DNA from: Actinocorallia sp. API 0066
Lineage (GTDB): Bacteria; Actinomycetota; Actinomycetes; Streptosporangiales; Streptosporangiaceae
Direction of reading: 5' to 3'
Length of the DNA stretch: 64,000 nucleotides
NCBI RefSeq assembly: GCF_020991275.1
Contig: NZ_JAJLQY010000004.1
Location: forward strand, 186,001-250,000
Each line of letters begins with the position of its first letter. The first letter of the stretch is position 1. This document shows, in pieces, positions 24,189 through 32,684 of this stretch. Made by a program: the position numbers and the translations under genes. The notes below the pieces were generated by a model, which was not told the DNA's origin, did no database searches, and saw only the letters and a list, made by a program, of their open reading frames with translations.

Positions 24189-25160
24189 ATGCAGGTTTCC
24201 AGGTTCCTGCGCGCGCTGATGCTGGGCGTCGTGCCCGCGCTCGCGCTGGCGCTGCCGGGCTCGGCGCTGAAGGACCGAACCACCCCCGCACCGGCCGACA
24301 AGCACAGAGTGCCCGCGCCGCTCGGCACCCCCCACCACGTCGGCTTCGCCGTCGCCGACGCCGCCGCCGCCGTCAAGCGGCTGCGGGCGGGCACCGGCAA
24401 CCGGTTCACGCCGGTGCGCGTGTCCCGGCCCGTCGTCACCGTGCCGGGGGCGGGAACGGGACGGGTCGAGATCCGCAGGGCGCGGTCGCTGCGCGGCGCC
24501 CCGCACATCGAGCTCATCGAGTCCGCGGCGCCGGGCCCATGGCGGGCTGCCGCCGACCGGGCACGGCCGTTCCTGTCCTACACCGTCCGCGACGTGGACC
24601 AGGCGGGCGGACGGCTTACGTACGCGGGCCTCCGCAAGGTCGCCTCCAGCGACGCGTTCTCCTTCTGGGAGGGCGTCGGCGGCGTCCTCGTCCAGCTCAT
24701 CGAGGACGGCGCCGCGCCATGGGGCGACGACGGCCGTCCGTCCGGGCTCGACCTCGGCCGCGTCCGCAACCTCTCGATCCTCCCGTGCGCCCCCCGCGCG
24801 GTGAAGGACCAGCTGACGGCCCTGTCCGGGATCACCTGGACCCCTGCCGTCTCCTACGACATGCCGTGGACGCTCGGCGACGGCACGACCGTCACCGTGC
24901 ACGAGACCGTCCAGCTCGGCACCGCGCTCGACCCGTACGTCAGCATCGTGACCCAGGCCCCGGCGCTGCCCGGAAACGCCTGCTCCGACGGCCGGACCCC
25001 GTTCTATCCGGTGTTCCTCACCGCCGACGTCACCGCCGCGTCGGCGCAGCTCCGGAAGGCGGGCTTCACCCGGCTCGCCGCGTCGTACCCGCTCGTCGGG
25101 CTCTACCGCGCGGTCGGCATCTCCGTCGAGGTGGCGCACGTCAGCTTCCTCCCGGCCTAG
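24189..25160 (+). CDS. Secreted VOC/glyoxalase-fold protein
   Basis: 323 aa. A Sec signal (VSRFLRALMLGVVPALALAL) is followed by a VOC-type two-module fold: HHVGFAVADAAAAVKRL with the beta-alpha-beta opening, FWEGVGGVLVQLIE closing the first half, then FPVFLT-like TADVTAASAQLRKAGF in the second. Metal-binding His and Glu are not all evident, so a binding rather than catalytic role is possible. AGGAG lies 8 nt before the ATG. Extracellular VOC proteins are uncommon; function unknown. Confidence 0.78.
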   Translation: MQVSRFLRALMLGVVPALALALPGSALKDRTTPAPADKHRVPAPLGTPHHVGFAVADAAAAVKRLRAGTGNRFTPVRVSRPVVTVPGAGTGRVEIRRARSLRGAPHIELIESAAPGPWRAAADRARPFLSYTVRDVDQAGGRLTYAGLRKVASSDAFSFWEGVGGVLVQLIEDGAAPWGDDGRPSGLDLGRVRNLSILPCAPRAVKDQLTALSGITWTPAVSYDMPWTLGDGTTVTVHETVQLGTALDPYVSIVTQAPALPGNACSDGRTPFYPVFLTADVTAASAQLRKAGFTRLAASYPLVGLYRAVGISVEVAHVSFLPA

Positions 25161-25169
25161 CGCGCACAC

Positions 25170-25209
25170 GGCTCCGGCGCCCCCGTGACGTCAAGGGGGC
25201 GTCGGAGCC
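25170..25209. terminator. Bidirectional terminator hairpin between convergent genes
   Basis: A 15-bp stem with a single G-T wobble: GGCTCCGGCGCCCCC pairs with GGGGGCGTCGGAGCC around loop GTGACGTCAA. It lies 9 nt after the VOC gene stop and 7 nt after the stop of the efflux gene on the other strand. Confidence 0.6.
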
Positions 25210-25216
25210 CATCACC

Positions 25217-26587
25217 TCACGCCGAGACGGTCGAGACGTCCTTCTTCCCCTTCTGGTCCTTGCGCACCCCGAGGGCGACCGCGATGACGGAAGCCCCGAT
25301 CAGCGTGATCAGGCCGTTGACGACGAACGCGGTGTGCAGGCCGGTCAGCATCGACGCGGACGCCGTCGCGATGGCCGACATGATCGGGATGCCCGCCGTC
25401 AGCGAGACCTGCTGGGTCATGGTGGCCAGGCCCGTCGCGAGGCCCTGGTCGCTGTCGGGCACACCGGAGGTCGCGGTGCCGAAGAACGCGACGATGCCGA
25501 GCGCGTGTCCGAACGCGCCGAGCGTGGCGAACACGAGGGTGAGCACGAGCCCCGTCGTCCGTGTGTCGCCGAGTGTGACGAGGGCGAGCGCGAACGCCCC
25601 CTGGAGGGCGAGGCCGGTGACGAGCCCGCCGGTCAGCCCCACCCGGGCGATGAGCCGTGGCGCGACGATCCCGCCCAGGAACGCGCCGGCGCCGGTGACG
25701 CCGAAGACCAGTCCGGTCGCGAACGCCGACAGGTCGAGCACCTCCTGGAGGTAGATCGTCAGCAGGAAGATCACCGACGACTCCATCGCGAACACCAGGA
25801 GCCCTCCGGCGTTGCCCCACCGGACCGTGGGGCGGCCCAGCACGCGCGGCGAAGCCAGCGGCGCGGCCGCCCGCCGCTCGATCAGCGCGAAGGCGGCGAG
25901 CAGCACCACGCCGACGGCGATCGCCCACCGCTCGACCGTGATCCCGTAGATCAGGGCGAGGAGTCCGAGGCTGACGGTGAGCGCGCCCGGCACGTCCAGG
26001 CGGGGCCGCTGCGGGTCGCGGCTCTCCGGCAGCAGCAGCGGGCCGAGCACCAGCACCGCGACGGCGATCGGCACGTTCACCAGGAACGCCCAGCGCCAGC
26101 TCAGCGCGTCGGTGAGGATCCCGCCGAACAGCGCGCCCGCGGTGAACCCGGCCGACATCAGCGCCCCGTTGAGGCCGAGCGCCCGGTTCCGCAGCGGCCC
26201 CTCCGGGAACGTCACCATGAGCAGCGCGAGCGCGGCGGGCGTCGCGACGGCGGCGGAGACGCCCTGCACGACACGTCCGGCCAGCAGCGTCCCGGGGTTC
26301 TGCGCGAACCCGCCGATCAGCGACCCGACGGCGAGCAGCACCATGCCCGCGAGGAACACCCGGCGGCGGCCCAGCAGGTCGGCGACCCGGCCCGACAGCA
26401 GCGTCAGGCCGGCCGCGGGCAGCGCGAACGCCGTCGCGATCCACTGGAGGTCGTCGAGCCGGAACCCGAGCCCGGAACCGATGACGGGCATCGCCACGTT
26501 CAGGATCGAGAAGTCGATGGCGAGCATGAACTGCACGCCGAGCAGCACGATGAGCACGGTCCGTTGCCGTGTGGTCAGAGGAGTCAC
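25217..26587 (-). CDS. MFS drug-efflux transporter, 14-segment DHA2 (EmrB/QacA) type
   Basis: 456 aa in the cytoplasmic membrane. Early motifs MLAIDFSILNVAMPVIG and GRVADLLGRRRVFLAG (MFS loop) and motif C-like GGILTDALSWRWAFLVNVP are typical of proton-drug antiporters of the DHA2 group. GTG 26587 is the first plausible start; the reading frame stays open further upstream, but there the sequence overlaps the divergent regulator's promoter. The divergent XRE gene 111 nt away is the likely local regulator. Substrates unknown. Confidence 0.9.
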   Translation of the reverse strand: MTPLTTRQRTVLIVLLGVQFMLAIDFSILNVAMPVIGSGLGFRLDDLQWIATAFALPAAGLTLLSGRVADLLGRRRVFLAGMVLLAVGSLIGGFAQNPGTLLAGRVVQGVSAAVATPAALALLMVTFPEGPLRNRALGLNGALMSAGFTAGALFGGILTDALSWRWAFLVNVPIAVAVLVLGPLLLPESRDPQRPRLDVPGALTVSLGLLALIYGITVERWAIAVGVVLLAAFALIERRAAAPLASPRVLGRPTVRWGNAGGLLVFAMESSVIFLLTIYLQEVLDLSAFATGLVFGVTGAGAFLGGIVAPRLIARVGLTGGLVTGLALQGAFALALVTLGDTRTTGLVLTLVFATLGAFGHALGIVAFFGTATSGVPDSDQGLATGLATMTQQVSLTAGIPIMSAIATASASMLTGLHTAFVVNGLITLIGASVIAVALGVRKDQKGKKDVSTVSA

Positions 26588-26697
26588 GCGGACCAGCCTG
26601 CGCGGGTCGCGCGCGCGTACCCAGAGCCCCGCGGGGCGCACCACACGGGTTCCTACCACCGCGAGGGTCAGGCTCGCGGCGCCGTCCGGGGGACACA

Positions 26698-27600
26698 ATG
26701 GACGGCATGGAACAGCTCGGGGATTTCCTGAAGTCGCGGCGCGCCCGCATCACCCCGGAAGAGGCGGGTCTGGTCAACTACGGGGGCCGACGAAGGGTGC
26801 CCGGTTTGCGCCGTGAGGAGCTGGCGCAGCTCGCCGGGGTCAGCATCGCCTACCTGACCCGGCTGGAGCAGGGCCACTCGCAGAACGCGTCGGACGCGGT
26901 GCTCGACGCGCTGTCGTCGGCGCTGCGCCTGGACGAGGGCGAGCGCGACCACCTGTTCAACCTCGCCAAGGCCGGGCGTCGCCGCAAGCGCCGCCGCAAG
27001 TGCGAGCAGGCGTCCCCTATGGTGCGGCGGCTCATCGACGCGATGGCCGACATCCCCGTCGTCGTGCTGGGCGGCCGTACCGACGTGCTCGCGTGGAACA
27101 CGCTCGGGCACGCGTTCTTCGCCGGGCACCTCGACCCGGAAAGCCCCTACCGGCCCGACGAGCGGCCGCACATGGCCCGGCTGATCTTCCTGGACCCGCA
27201 CACCCGCGACCTGTACGCCGACGGCTGGGAGGGCAAGGCGCGCGAGTGCGTCCGGTCGCTGCGGTACGCGGCGGGCCGCGACGGCGACGACCCGGCGCTC
27301 GCGTCGCTCATCGGCGAGCTGTCGGTGCACAGCGCGGAGTTCACCCGGCTGTGGGCGGCCCACGAGGTCAGGGACTGCGGCGGGGTCGAGCGCGTCTACC
27401 GGCATCCGCTCGTCGGCGAGGTCACCCTGGCCCAGGAGGTCGCCGCGCTCGACACCGTCGCGGTGGAGCGGCTCGCGCTGTACCACGCGGAGCCCGGATC
27501 CCCCTCGGCGGCGGCGCTGAGCCTGCTCAGGCAGCTCGCCGAGGGCGGCGGCAGGGCCCGGGAAGGCGCCGGGCCCCACTCGCGTCAGCGCACGGTGTAG
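26698..27600 (+). CDS. XRE-family regulator with MmyB-like C-terminal domain
   Basis: 300 aa. The HTH lies at about residues 38-75 (RREELAQLAGVSIAYLTRLE, then QGHSQNASDAVLDALSSAL). The C-terminal 180 residues (SPMVRRLIDAMADIPVVVLG, VLAWNTLGHAFF, HPLVGEVTLAQE) match the MmyB-like ligand-binding PAS-type domain that binds fatty-acid-like ligands. Alternative start ATG 26707 begins MEQLGDFL, closer to relatives. Divergent from the efflux gene, it probably represses it. It overlaps the convergent P450 gene by 16 nt. Confidence 0.92.
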   Translation: MDGMEQLGDFLKSRRARITPEEAGLVNYGGRRRVPGLRREELAQLAGVSIAYLTRLEQGHSQNASDAVLDALSSALRLDEGERDHLFNLAKAGRRRKRRRKCEQASPMVRRLIDAMADIPVVVLGGRTDVLAWNTLGHAFFAGHLDPESPYRPDERPHMARLIFLDPHTRDLYADGWEGKARECVRSLRYAAGRDGDDPALASLIGELSVHSAEFTRLWAAHEVRDCGGVERVYRHPLVGEVTLAQEVAALDTVAVERLALYHAEPGSPSAAALSLLRQLAEGGGRAREGAGPHSRQRTV

Positions 27601-28769
27601 CTGGTAGGCAGCGAGGCGAAGCCCCGGTTGTTGGACGAGCCGACGCGCGCCGCGTTCGCGTCGTCGATCTCGTAGTCGGCGATCACCGAGCTGAGGGTCT
27701 GCAGCGCGATCCGCGTCTCCAGCCTGCCGAGGATCGAGCCCATGCAGTGGTGGCGGCCGTGGCCGAACGCCAGCGAGCCCGACGTGTCACGGCCCAGGAC
27801 GAACGCGTCGGCGTCCTCGAAGACGGCGGGGTCGTGGTTGGCGGCGCCGACCATGAGCAGGATCCGGGACTCGGCGGGGATCGTCACCCCGCGCACCTCC
27901 ACCTCGGTGGTGGTGGTGCGGGCGATGGTCTGCGACGGCGGGTCGTAGCGCAGCGCCTCCTCCACCCAGTCGTCGATCCGGCCGCCGAGCGCGAGCGCCT
28001 TCTGGTCGGGGTGCGACCAGGCGGCGTGCCAGGCGTTGCCGAGCAGCAGCATGGTCGTCTCGATGCCCGCGCCGACCAGGAGGATGAGGATGGAGACGAC
28101 CTCCTCGGGGGTGAGCCTGTCGTCGCCCTCGGCCGCGTCGAGCAGGCCGGACAGCAGGTCGTCCTTGCGGATCTTGGCCCGGTCGATGGTCAGCTCGGTG
28201 TAGTAGCCGACGAGCGCGCCGACCGCCGCCATCGCGGACGGGGGCAGGTCGCGGACGGGCCCGCCGTCGGGCTCCCGGTACATGATGGCCATGCCGAGCT
28301 CGCGGATGCGGTCCCTGTCCTCCTCGGGGACGCCGACGAGCTCGGAGATGACGTCGGTGGGGAAGCCTCCGGCGAAGTGCATCAGGTCGAAGGTGTCGCC
28401 CGAAAGCAGCGGCTCAAGGTGGGCCCTGGCGATCTCGCGGAGGCGCGGTTCGAGCGCCTGCACGCGCTTGTTGGTGAACGCGCTCTGCACGAGGGACCGC
28501 AGGCGGGTGTGCCGGGGCGGGTCCATCGCGACGAACGAGAAGATCTGCTCGGCCTGCGGCCCCCAGAACGCGGGCTCCAGGCGCAGCCCGTTCTTGCTGG
28601 AGTACCGCTCGGAGTCCTTCAGCGCGGCGACGACGTCGGCGTGCAGGGACAGCGCGTAGAAGTCGTCCTCGTCGTTGCGGTAGACGGGCGCCTCCTCGCG
28701 CAGCCGCTTGTACACCGGGTACGGGTCGTTCTGGATGGCGAAGTCGAACGGGCTGTAGTGCAGGTCCAT
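27585..28769 (-). CDS. Cytochrome P450
   Basis: 394-aa soluble bacterial monooxygenase. Heme-thiolate motif FGHGRHHCMG with Cys342; I-helix oxygen-activation motif GAGIETT at 233-239; K-helix E271-A-L-R274. No fused reductase; it would need ferredoxin and reductase from elsewhere. The start is ATG 28769 with AGAAGG 8 nt upstream; the frame is open 22 codons further. The C-terminal SSNNRGFASLPTSYTVR is a common ending of actinobacterial CYP families that act on polyketides, terpenes or steroids, but no biosynthetic backbone gene is present nearby. It is divergent from a methyltransferase gene. Confidence 0.95.
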   Translation of the reverse strand: MDLHYSPFDFAIQNDPYPVYKRLREEAPVYRNDEDDFYALSLHADVVAALKDSERYSSKNGLRLEPAFWGPQAEQIFSFVAMDPPRHTRLRSLVQSAFTNKRVQALEPRLREIARAHLEPLLSGDTFDLMHFAGGFPTDVISELVGVPEEDRDRIRELGMAIMYREPDGGPVRDLPPSAMAAVGALVGYYTELTIDRAKIRKDDLLSGLLDAAEGDDRLTPEEVVSILILLVGAGIETTMLLLGNAWHAAWSHPDQKALALGGRIDDWVEEALRYDPPSQTIARTTTTEVEVRGVTIPAESRILLMVGAANHDPAVFEDADAFVLGRDTSGSLAFGHGRHHCMGSILGRLETRIALQTLSSVIADYEIDDANAARVGSSNNRGFASLPTSYTVR

Positions 28770-28860
28770 ACGCGTGCCTTCTGGGACGAGGGGTGGTCGA
28801 ATGCCGGGTGTCATGACGATCATGTACCAATCCACCGGAAATTACTGGAGAATGCCGTTC

Positions 28861-29679
28861 GTGGACTTCGATGAGGTGCCGCTGGGCATCGACGCGTCAC
28901 GCGCGCACCCCGCGCGGCGCTACGACTACTGGCTGGGCGGCAAGGACAACTTCGTGGTGGACCGCGAGTCCGCGAAGATGATCGCCGGGTCGTTCCCCAC
29001 CATCCGGATGTCGGCCATCGAGAACCGCAGGTATCTGCACCGGGTCGTCCGCTTCCTGGCGGGCGAGGCCGGGATCCGCCAGTTCCTCGATGTCGGCGCG
29101 GGCCTGCCGTCGGCGGGCAACGTGCACGAGATCGCCCAGGAGATCGCGCCGGAGAGCTGTGTCGTCTACGTGGACAACGACCCGATCGTGCTCGTGCACG
29201 CGCGGGCGCTGCTGCGGAGCACCCCCGAGGGCAGGACGGCCTACCTGCACGCGGACCTGCGCGACCCCGGCACGATCCTGTCGATGCCGGACCTCAAGCG
29301 GACCATCGACCTCGACAAGCCCGTCGCGCTGATGCTGCTGGCCGTCCTGCACTTCCTCGACGACGACGAGGAGGCGCACCGCGTCTTCCGGGTGCTGCGC
29401 GAGGCGCTCCCGTCCGGCAGTTACATCGCGCTCAGCCACGCCTCGACCGACGACCTCGCCCCCGACGTCGACCTCGCCGAGCGCGAGGAGCTGAACCGGC
29501 GCGCGGGCATCCCGTTCCGGCTGCGCCACTCCAGCGAGCTCGCCGAACTGTGCGCGGGCCTGGAACTGGTGGAACCGGGCGTCAGCGCGCTGTCGCTGTG
29601 GCGGCCGAACGTGCCGCCGGAGCAGCGGCCGCGGATCGAGAACGTCTGCATGCACGGGCTCGTCGCCCGCGTCCCCTGA
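28861..29679 (+). CDS. DUF574-type SAM-dependent methyltransferase
   Basis: 272 aa. The opening GIDASRAHPARRYDYWLGG, with KDNFVVDRE following, is the actinobacterial DUF574 (Methyltransf_19) signature; the SAM motif is FLDVGAGLPSAGNVHEIA and the acidic loop is VVYVDNDPIV. The start is uncertain: GTG 28861 has GGAG 10 nt upstream; ATG 28852, 28822 or 28801 are in frame but poorly spaced. These proteins are abundant in actinomycetes with mostly unknown substrates. Flanked by two P450 genes, both on the other strand. Confidence 0.92.
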   Translation: MDFDEVPLGIDASRAHPARRYDYWLGGKDNFVVDRESAKMIAGSFPTIRMSAIENRRYLHRVVRFLAGEAGIRQFLDVGAGLPSAGNVHEIAQEIAPESCVVYVDNDPIVLVHARALLRSTPEGRTAYLHADLRDPGTILSMPDLKRTIDLDKPVALMLLAVLHFLDDDEEAHRVFRVLREALPSGSYIALSHASTDDLAPDVDLAEREELNRRAGIPFRLRHSSELAELCAGLELVEPGVSALSLWRPNVPPEQRPRIENVCMHGLVARVP

Positions 29680-29688
29680 CCCCGGCCG

Positions 29689-30882
29689 TCACCAGGTGAC
29701 GGGCAGCGCGCCGACGCCGTAGACGAACTGCTCGTGCCGGTAGTCCACGCCGTCCGGCGGGACGGCGAGGGCCAGGCGCGGCAGCCGTTCGAAGAGCCGG
29801 GGCAGCGCGACGTTCATCTCCAGCCGGGCCAGGGCCGCGCCGACGCACAGGTGCATGCCGTACCCGAACGCGACGTGGTGGCCCTGCGCGCGGCGCGCGT
29901 CGAACGCGTCGGGGTCGCCGGTGAAGTGCGCGGCGTCCCGGTTGGCGGCGGCCACCGAGACGATGACGCCCTCCCCCGCGCCGATCGTCACCTCACCGAC
30001 GCGCACGGGTTCGCGCGCGACCCGCGCCAGGCCGAACTGGATGACCGACAGGTAGCGCAGGAGTTCCTCGGTGACGGCGGCCGCGGCGGCGGGCCCGTCG
30101 CGCAGCACGGCGAGCTGCTTCGGCGAGCGCAGCAGCGCGACGGTGCCGAGCGACAGCATGTTGGCCGTCGTCTCGTGCCCGGCGACGAGCAGCAGCCGCG
30201 CGACGAGCATCAGCTCCTCCTCGGTCAGCTCCCCCGCCCGGACGCGCGGGGCGAGCCTGCCGAGCAGGTCGTCGGAGGGCGCGGCGACCTTGGCGGCGAC
30301 GAGGTCGCCCAGGTAGTCGCCGAGAAGCTGGATCGCGGCGACGGCGCGCACCGGGTCGGCGGTGTTGAGCAGCTCCACGCTGCACCGCTGGAAGAACGCG
30401 TGGTCGGCGTAGGGCACGCCGAGCAGCCTGCAGATCACCAGGGACGGCAGCGGGAGCGTGAAGTCGGCGACGAGGTCGGCGGGCGGGCCCTGCCCGATCA
30501 TCCCGTCGAGCAGGCGGTCGGTGAGCGCGACGATGTCGGGCCGCAGCGCGTTGACCCGCCGCACGGTGAACTCGCCGTAGAGCATCCGCCGCATCCTGGC
30601 GTGCTCGGCGTCGTCCATCCTGAGGAAGGACAGGGCGCCCTTCACCGGGGGCACCGCAAGCAGCCTCGGGAAAGCCGGATGGGTGTCGTCGGAGCTGAAC
30701 CTGCGGTCGGCCAGCACGGCGCGCGCGTCGGCGTGCCTGCACACCAGCCACGGGGTGGTGCCGTCGGCCATCCTGACGCGCAGCGGCGGGCCCTCCCGGA
30801 ACCCGGCGAACTCCTCGGGCGGATCGAGCGGATCGGTGCGCAGCGTCGGCAGGGTCGGCATCTCGTCACGCGGGTCGCCCAT
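29689..30882 (-). CDS. Cytochrome P450
   Basis: 397 aa. Heme motif FGYGMHLCVG followed by AALARLEM, I-helix LVAGHETT, and an ExxR within ELLRYLS. It resembles the CYP105/CYP107-like soluble actinobacterial P450s. ATG 30882 is preferred because GAGAGG is 8 nt upstream; GTG 30888 two codons earlier is too close. It converges with the methyltransferase gene, 9 nt apart. It shares only general identity with the P450 at 27.6-28.8 kb, so this is not a recent duplication. Substrate unknown. Confidence 0.95.
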   Translation of the reverse strand: MGDPRDEMPTLPTLRTDPLDPPEEFAGFREGPPLRVRMADGTTPWLVCRHADARAVLADRRFSSDDTHPAFPRLLAVPPVKGALSFLRMDDAEHARMRRMLYGEFTVRRVNALRPDIVALTDRLLDGMIGQGPPADLVADFTLPLPSLVICRLLGVPYADHAFFQRCSVELLNTADPVRAVAAIQLLGDYLGDLVAAKVAAPSDDLLGRLAPRVRAGELTEEELMLVARLLLVAGHETTANMLSLGTVALLRSPKQLAVLRDGPAAAAAVTEELLRYLSVIQFGLARVAREPVRVGEVTIGAGEGVIVSVAAANRDAAHFTGDPDAFDARRAQGHHVAFGYGMHLCVGAALARLEMNVALPRLFERLPRLALAVPPDGVDYRHEQFVYGVGALPVTW

Positions 30883-31009
30883 CGGCACGTCCTCTCAGCC
30901 ACCCCGAAGGTAAACCGGCCGCATCCGATCGACAAGACTCTCAAATCGGGAATCCCAAACCTCGATAACCGGAGGTGGCCAGACGACAGGGACCATCGCG
31001 ATGCGGTAT

Positions 31010-31034
31010 TTTTCCGGTCGATAAGACCGGAAAA
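31010..31034. promoter_or_regulatory. Perfect 10-bp inverted repeat just before the TauE/SafE gene
   Basis: TTTTCCGGTC and GACCGGAAAA flank spacer GATAA. It ends 16 nt before the GTG start and immediately before the ribosome-binding region CTGGGAGGG, so it could be an operator over the promoter or a leader hairpin. AT-richness compared with surroundings supports function. Confidence 0.45.
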
Positions 31035-31050
31035 CTGGGAGGGCGCCGCG

Positions 31051-31839
31051 GTGGAGACCCACCTGCTCGGGTTCGCCGCCGGGGCGCTCATCTCCGTCGT
31101 CACCGCGCCGGTCGGGGTGTCGGGGGCGGTGTTCCTGCTGCCCGTCCAGCTCAGCGTGCTCAACGTGCCGAACCCGGCGGTCACGCCGACCAACCTGCTC
31201 TACAACGTGGTGTCCGGGCCCGGCGCGCTGCTGCGGTACCGCAGACGCGGCCAGCTCGGCGGGCCGTTGACGCGGCTGCTCGTCCTCGGGACGCTGCCGG
31301 GCGTCGTCGTCGGGGCGATCCTCCGGGTGTTCGCGGTGCCGGGGCCACAGGCGTTCCGCATCCTCGTGGGGGCGTTCCTCCTGCCACTGGGACTGTGGCT
31401 CTGCTACCAGACGCTCCGCCCCGCGCGTAAGGGAGGCGCTTCCGGGACGGCACGGGAACCGTCGCCCCGGACGATCACCGGCATGGCGATGGGCGTCGGG
31501 GTGATCGGCGGGATCTACGGGATCGGCGGCGGCTCCATCCTCGGGCCGATCCTCGCGGGCCGCGGCATCCCCATGACCAGGGTCGCGCCCGCCGCGCTCG
31601 CCTCCACCTTCGTCACGTCGATCGTCGGAGCGCTCACCTACCTTGTGCTGTCGTTCTTCACCTCCGGCGACATCGCGCCGCACTGGACGCTCGGCATCGC
31701 CTGCGGGCTCGGCGGGCTCGTCGGCGGCTACCTGGGCGCCCGGCTCCAGCCCCGCATGCCGGAGAAGGCGCTCCGGCTGCTGCTCGGTGTGCTCGCCTGC
31801 GCCCTCGCCGTCCTCTACCTGGTGCAGGGCCTGACCTGA
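31051..31839 (+). CDS. TauE/SafE-family membrane permease
   Basis: 262 aa with about eight membrane segments in two repeats; the N-terminal GALISVVTAPVGVSGAVFLL and the second repeat GVIGGIYGIGGGSILGPILA show the Gly-rich family motif. Members export sulfite, sulfoacetate or other organosulfur anions, or act in their uptake. GTG 31051 follows GGGAGGG at about 9 nt. It stands alone with a 10-bp inverted repeat upstream and a hairpin downstream. It might connect with the sulfonate-type importer at 9-11 kb, but no sequence evidence links them. Confidence 0.9.
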   Translation: METHLLGFAAGALISVVTAPVGVSGAVFLLPVQLSVLNVPNPAVTPTNLLYNVVSGPGALLRYRRRGQLGGPLTRLLVLGTLPGVVVGAILRVFAVPGPQAFRILVGAFLLPLGLWLCYQTLRPARKGGASGTAREPSPRTITGMAMGVGVIGGIYGIGGGSILGPILAGRGIPMTRVAPAALASTFVTSIVGALTYLVLSFFTSGDIAPHWTLGIACGLGGLVGGYLGARLQPRMPEKALRLLLGVLACALAVLYLVQGLT

Positions 31840-31868
31840 CGGCCCGCCCGCGCCCCTGACGCGCGCGG

Positions 31869-31906
31869 GCCCCGCCCCCCGGGGTCGGCTGAAAGGGGGG
31901 CGGGGC
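31869..31906. terminator. Strong GC hairpin between convergent genes
   Basis: A perfect 12-bp stem, GCCCCGCCCCCC with GGGGGGCGGGGC, around a 14-nt loop, followed on the plus strand by GGTT. It lies between the TauE gene and the roadblock operon, both ending here, so it probably terminates both. Confidence 0.6.
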
Positions 31907-31924
31907 GGTTCCGGCGCGGGAGCG

Positions 31925-32296
31925 TCAGACCTCGACGTTCTCCTCGATGCGCTTGAGGTGGTGCCTGGCCAGCGCCAGGTTGGCCCGCCCCCGGTCCAGC
32001 GCCGCGTACATGAACAGGCCCTGCCCGCTGCGGCTCCGGAGCGGCCGGATGATGTGGTACTGCTTGTCCAGCGTGATCAGGATGTCCTCGATCGACTCCT
32101 TCAGGCCGAGCTGCTCGATCGTGCGCATCTTCGACCTGACGACCTCGGTGTTGCCCGCCGCCGCGATCTGCAGGTCGAGCGCCTTGGAGCTACCGAGCAC
32201 GCCCAGCGCCATGCCGCTGCTGTAGTCGACGATCGCCGCGCCGAGGGCGCCATCGATCGACATCATCTCCTTGAGCGACTGGTCCAGGTTCGACAC
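31925..32296 (-). CDS. Roadblock/LC7-domain protein (last gene of roadblock operon)
   Basis: 123 aa, a single roadblock/LC7 fold. Visible: SLKEMMSIDGALGAAIVDYS start, conserved middle GNTEVVRSKMRTIEQLGL, and C-terminal YAALDRGRANLALARHHLKR. In bacteria such proteins often dimerise and act on Ras-like GTPases. The start is GTG 32296, with AAAGGA 7 nt upstream. It lies within the 3' end of the preceding gene (107-nt overlap in another frame). Partner GTPase unknown. Confidence 0.85.
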   Translation of the reverse strand: MSNLDQSLKEMMSIDGALGAAIVDYSSGMALGVLGSSKALDLQIAAAGNTEVVRSKMRTIEQLGLKESIEDILITLDKQYHIIRPLRSRSGQGLFMYAALDRGRANLALARHHLKRIEENVEV

Positions 32297-32684
32297 TGAT
32301 GGTCCTTTCGACGGTGGTTTCCGGAACGATGGCGGCGATGGCCCGTGCGACGGGCCTGGCCTCCAGATGGAGCCGACCGAGGGTGACCTCGGGACCGGCC
32401 AGGATCGCCAGGGCCGCGCGCGGCCCCGCGGCGTAGATCGCGACGTGTCCGCCGCGGTTGCGGATGACGACCTCCTCGAAGTCGCCGTCCGCGGCGGTGC
32501 GGGCGACACGGTCGGACAGGGAGAGCTCGGTGGCGGCCATCGCCGCCATCCCCTCGGGTTCGAGGGAGTCGGGCAGGTCGCTGGCGACGAGGAACCCGTC
32601 GCAGGTCGCGACCAGGGAGCCGGTCATGTGCGGCACCCTCAGGCGAAGCGCGTGCAGTTCTCTCCAGATCCGGTCATCACTCAT
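32190..32684 (-). CDS. Roadblock/LC7-domain protein with out-of-frame C-terminal tail
   Basis: 164 aa. Residues 1 to about 125 form a roadblock domain (HMTGSLVATCDGFLVASDLP, GMAAMAATELSLSDRVART, GHVAIYAAGPRAALAILAG). The last roughly 36 residues are Arg/Gly/Gln-rich because the frame reads through the start of the next gene. The ATG at 32684 overlaps the PATAN gene stop by 4 nt. Such a long overlap is unusual for this operon, where others overlap by 4 nt; a sequence error or a recent loss of the natural stop would explain it. Confidence 0.8.
   Translation of the reverse strand: MSDDRIWRELHALRLRVPHMTGSLVATCDGFLVASDLPDSLEPEGMAAMAATELSLSDRVARTAADGDFEEVVIRNRGGHVAIYAAGPRAALAILAGPEVTLGRLHLEARPVARAIAAIVPETTVERTISVEPGPVAQGDDVDRWRPRRGDRRLQQRHGAGRAR

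Noticed and set aside
23899-24219. Possible short gene in the dehydrogenase/VOC intergenic region
   Set aside because: Its composition is irregular, it crosses the likely promoter and overlaps the VOC start; no motif.
27585-30882. Secondary-metabolite gene cluster around the P450 genes
   Set aside because: No polyketide synthase, NRPS, terpene cyclase or precursor peptide gene was seen in the neighbourhood.
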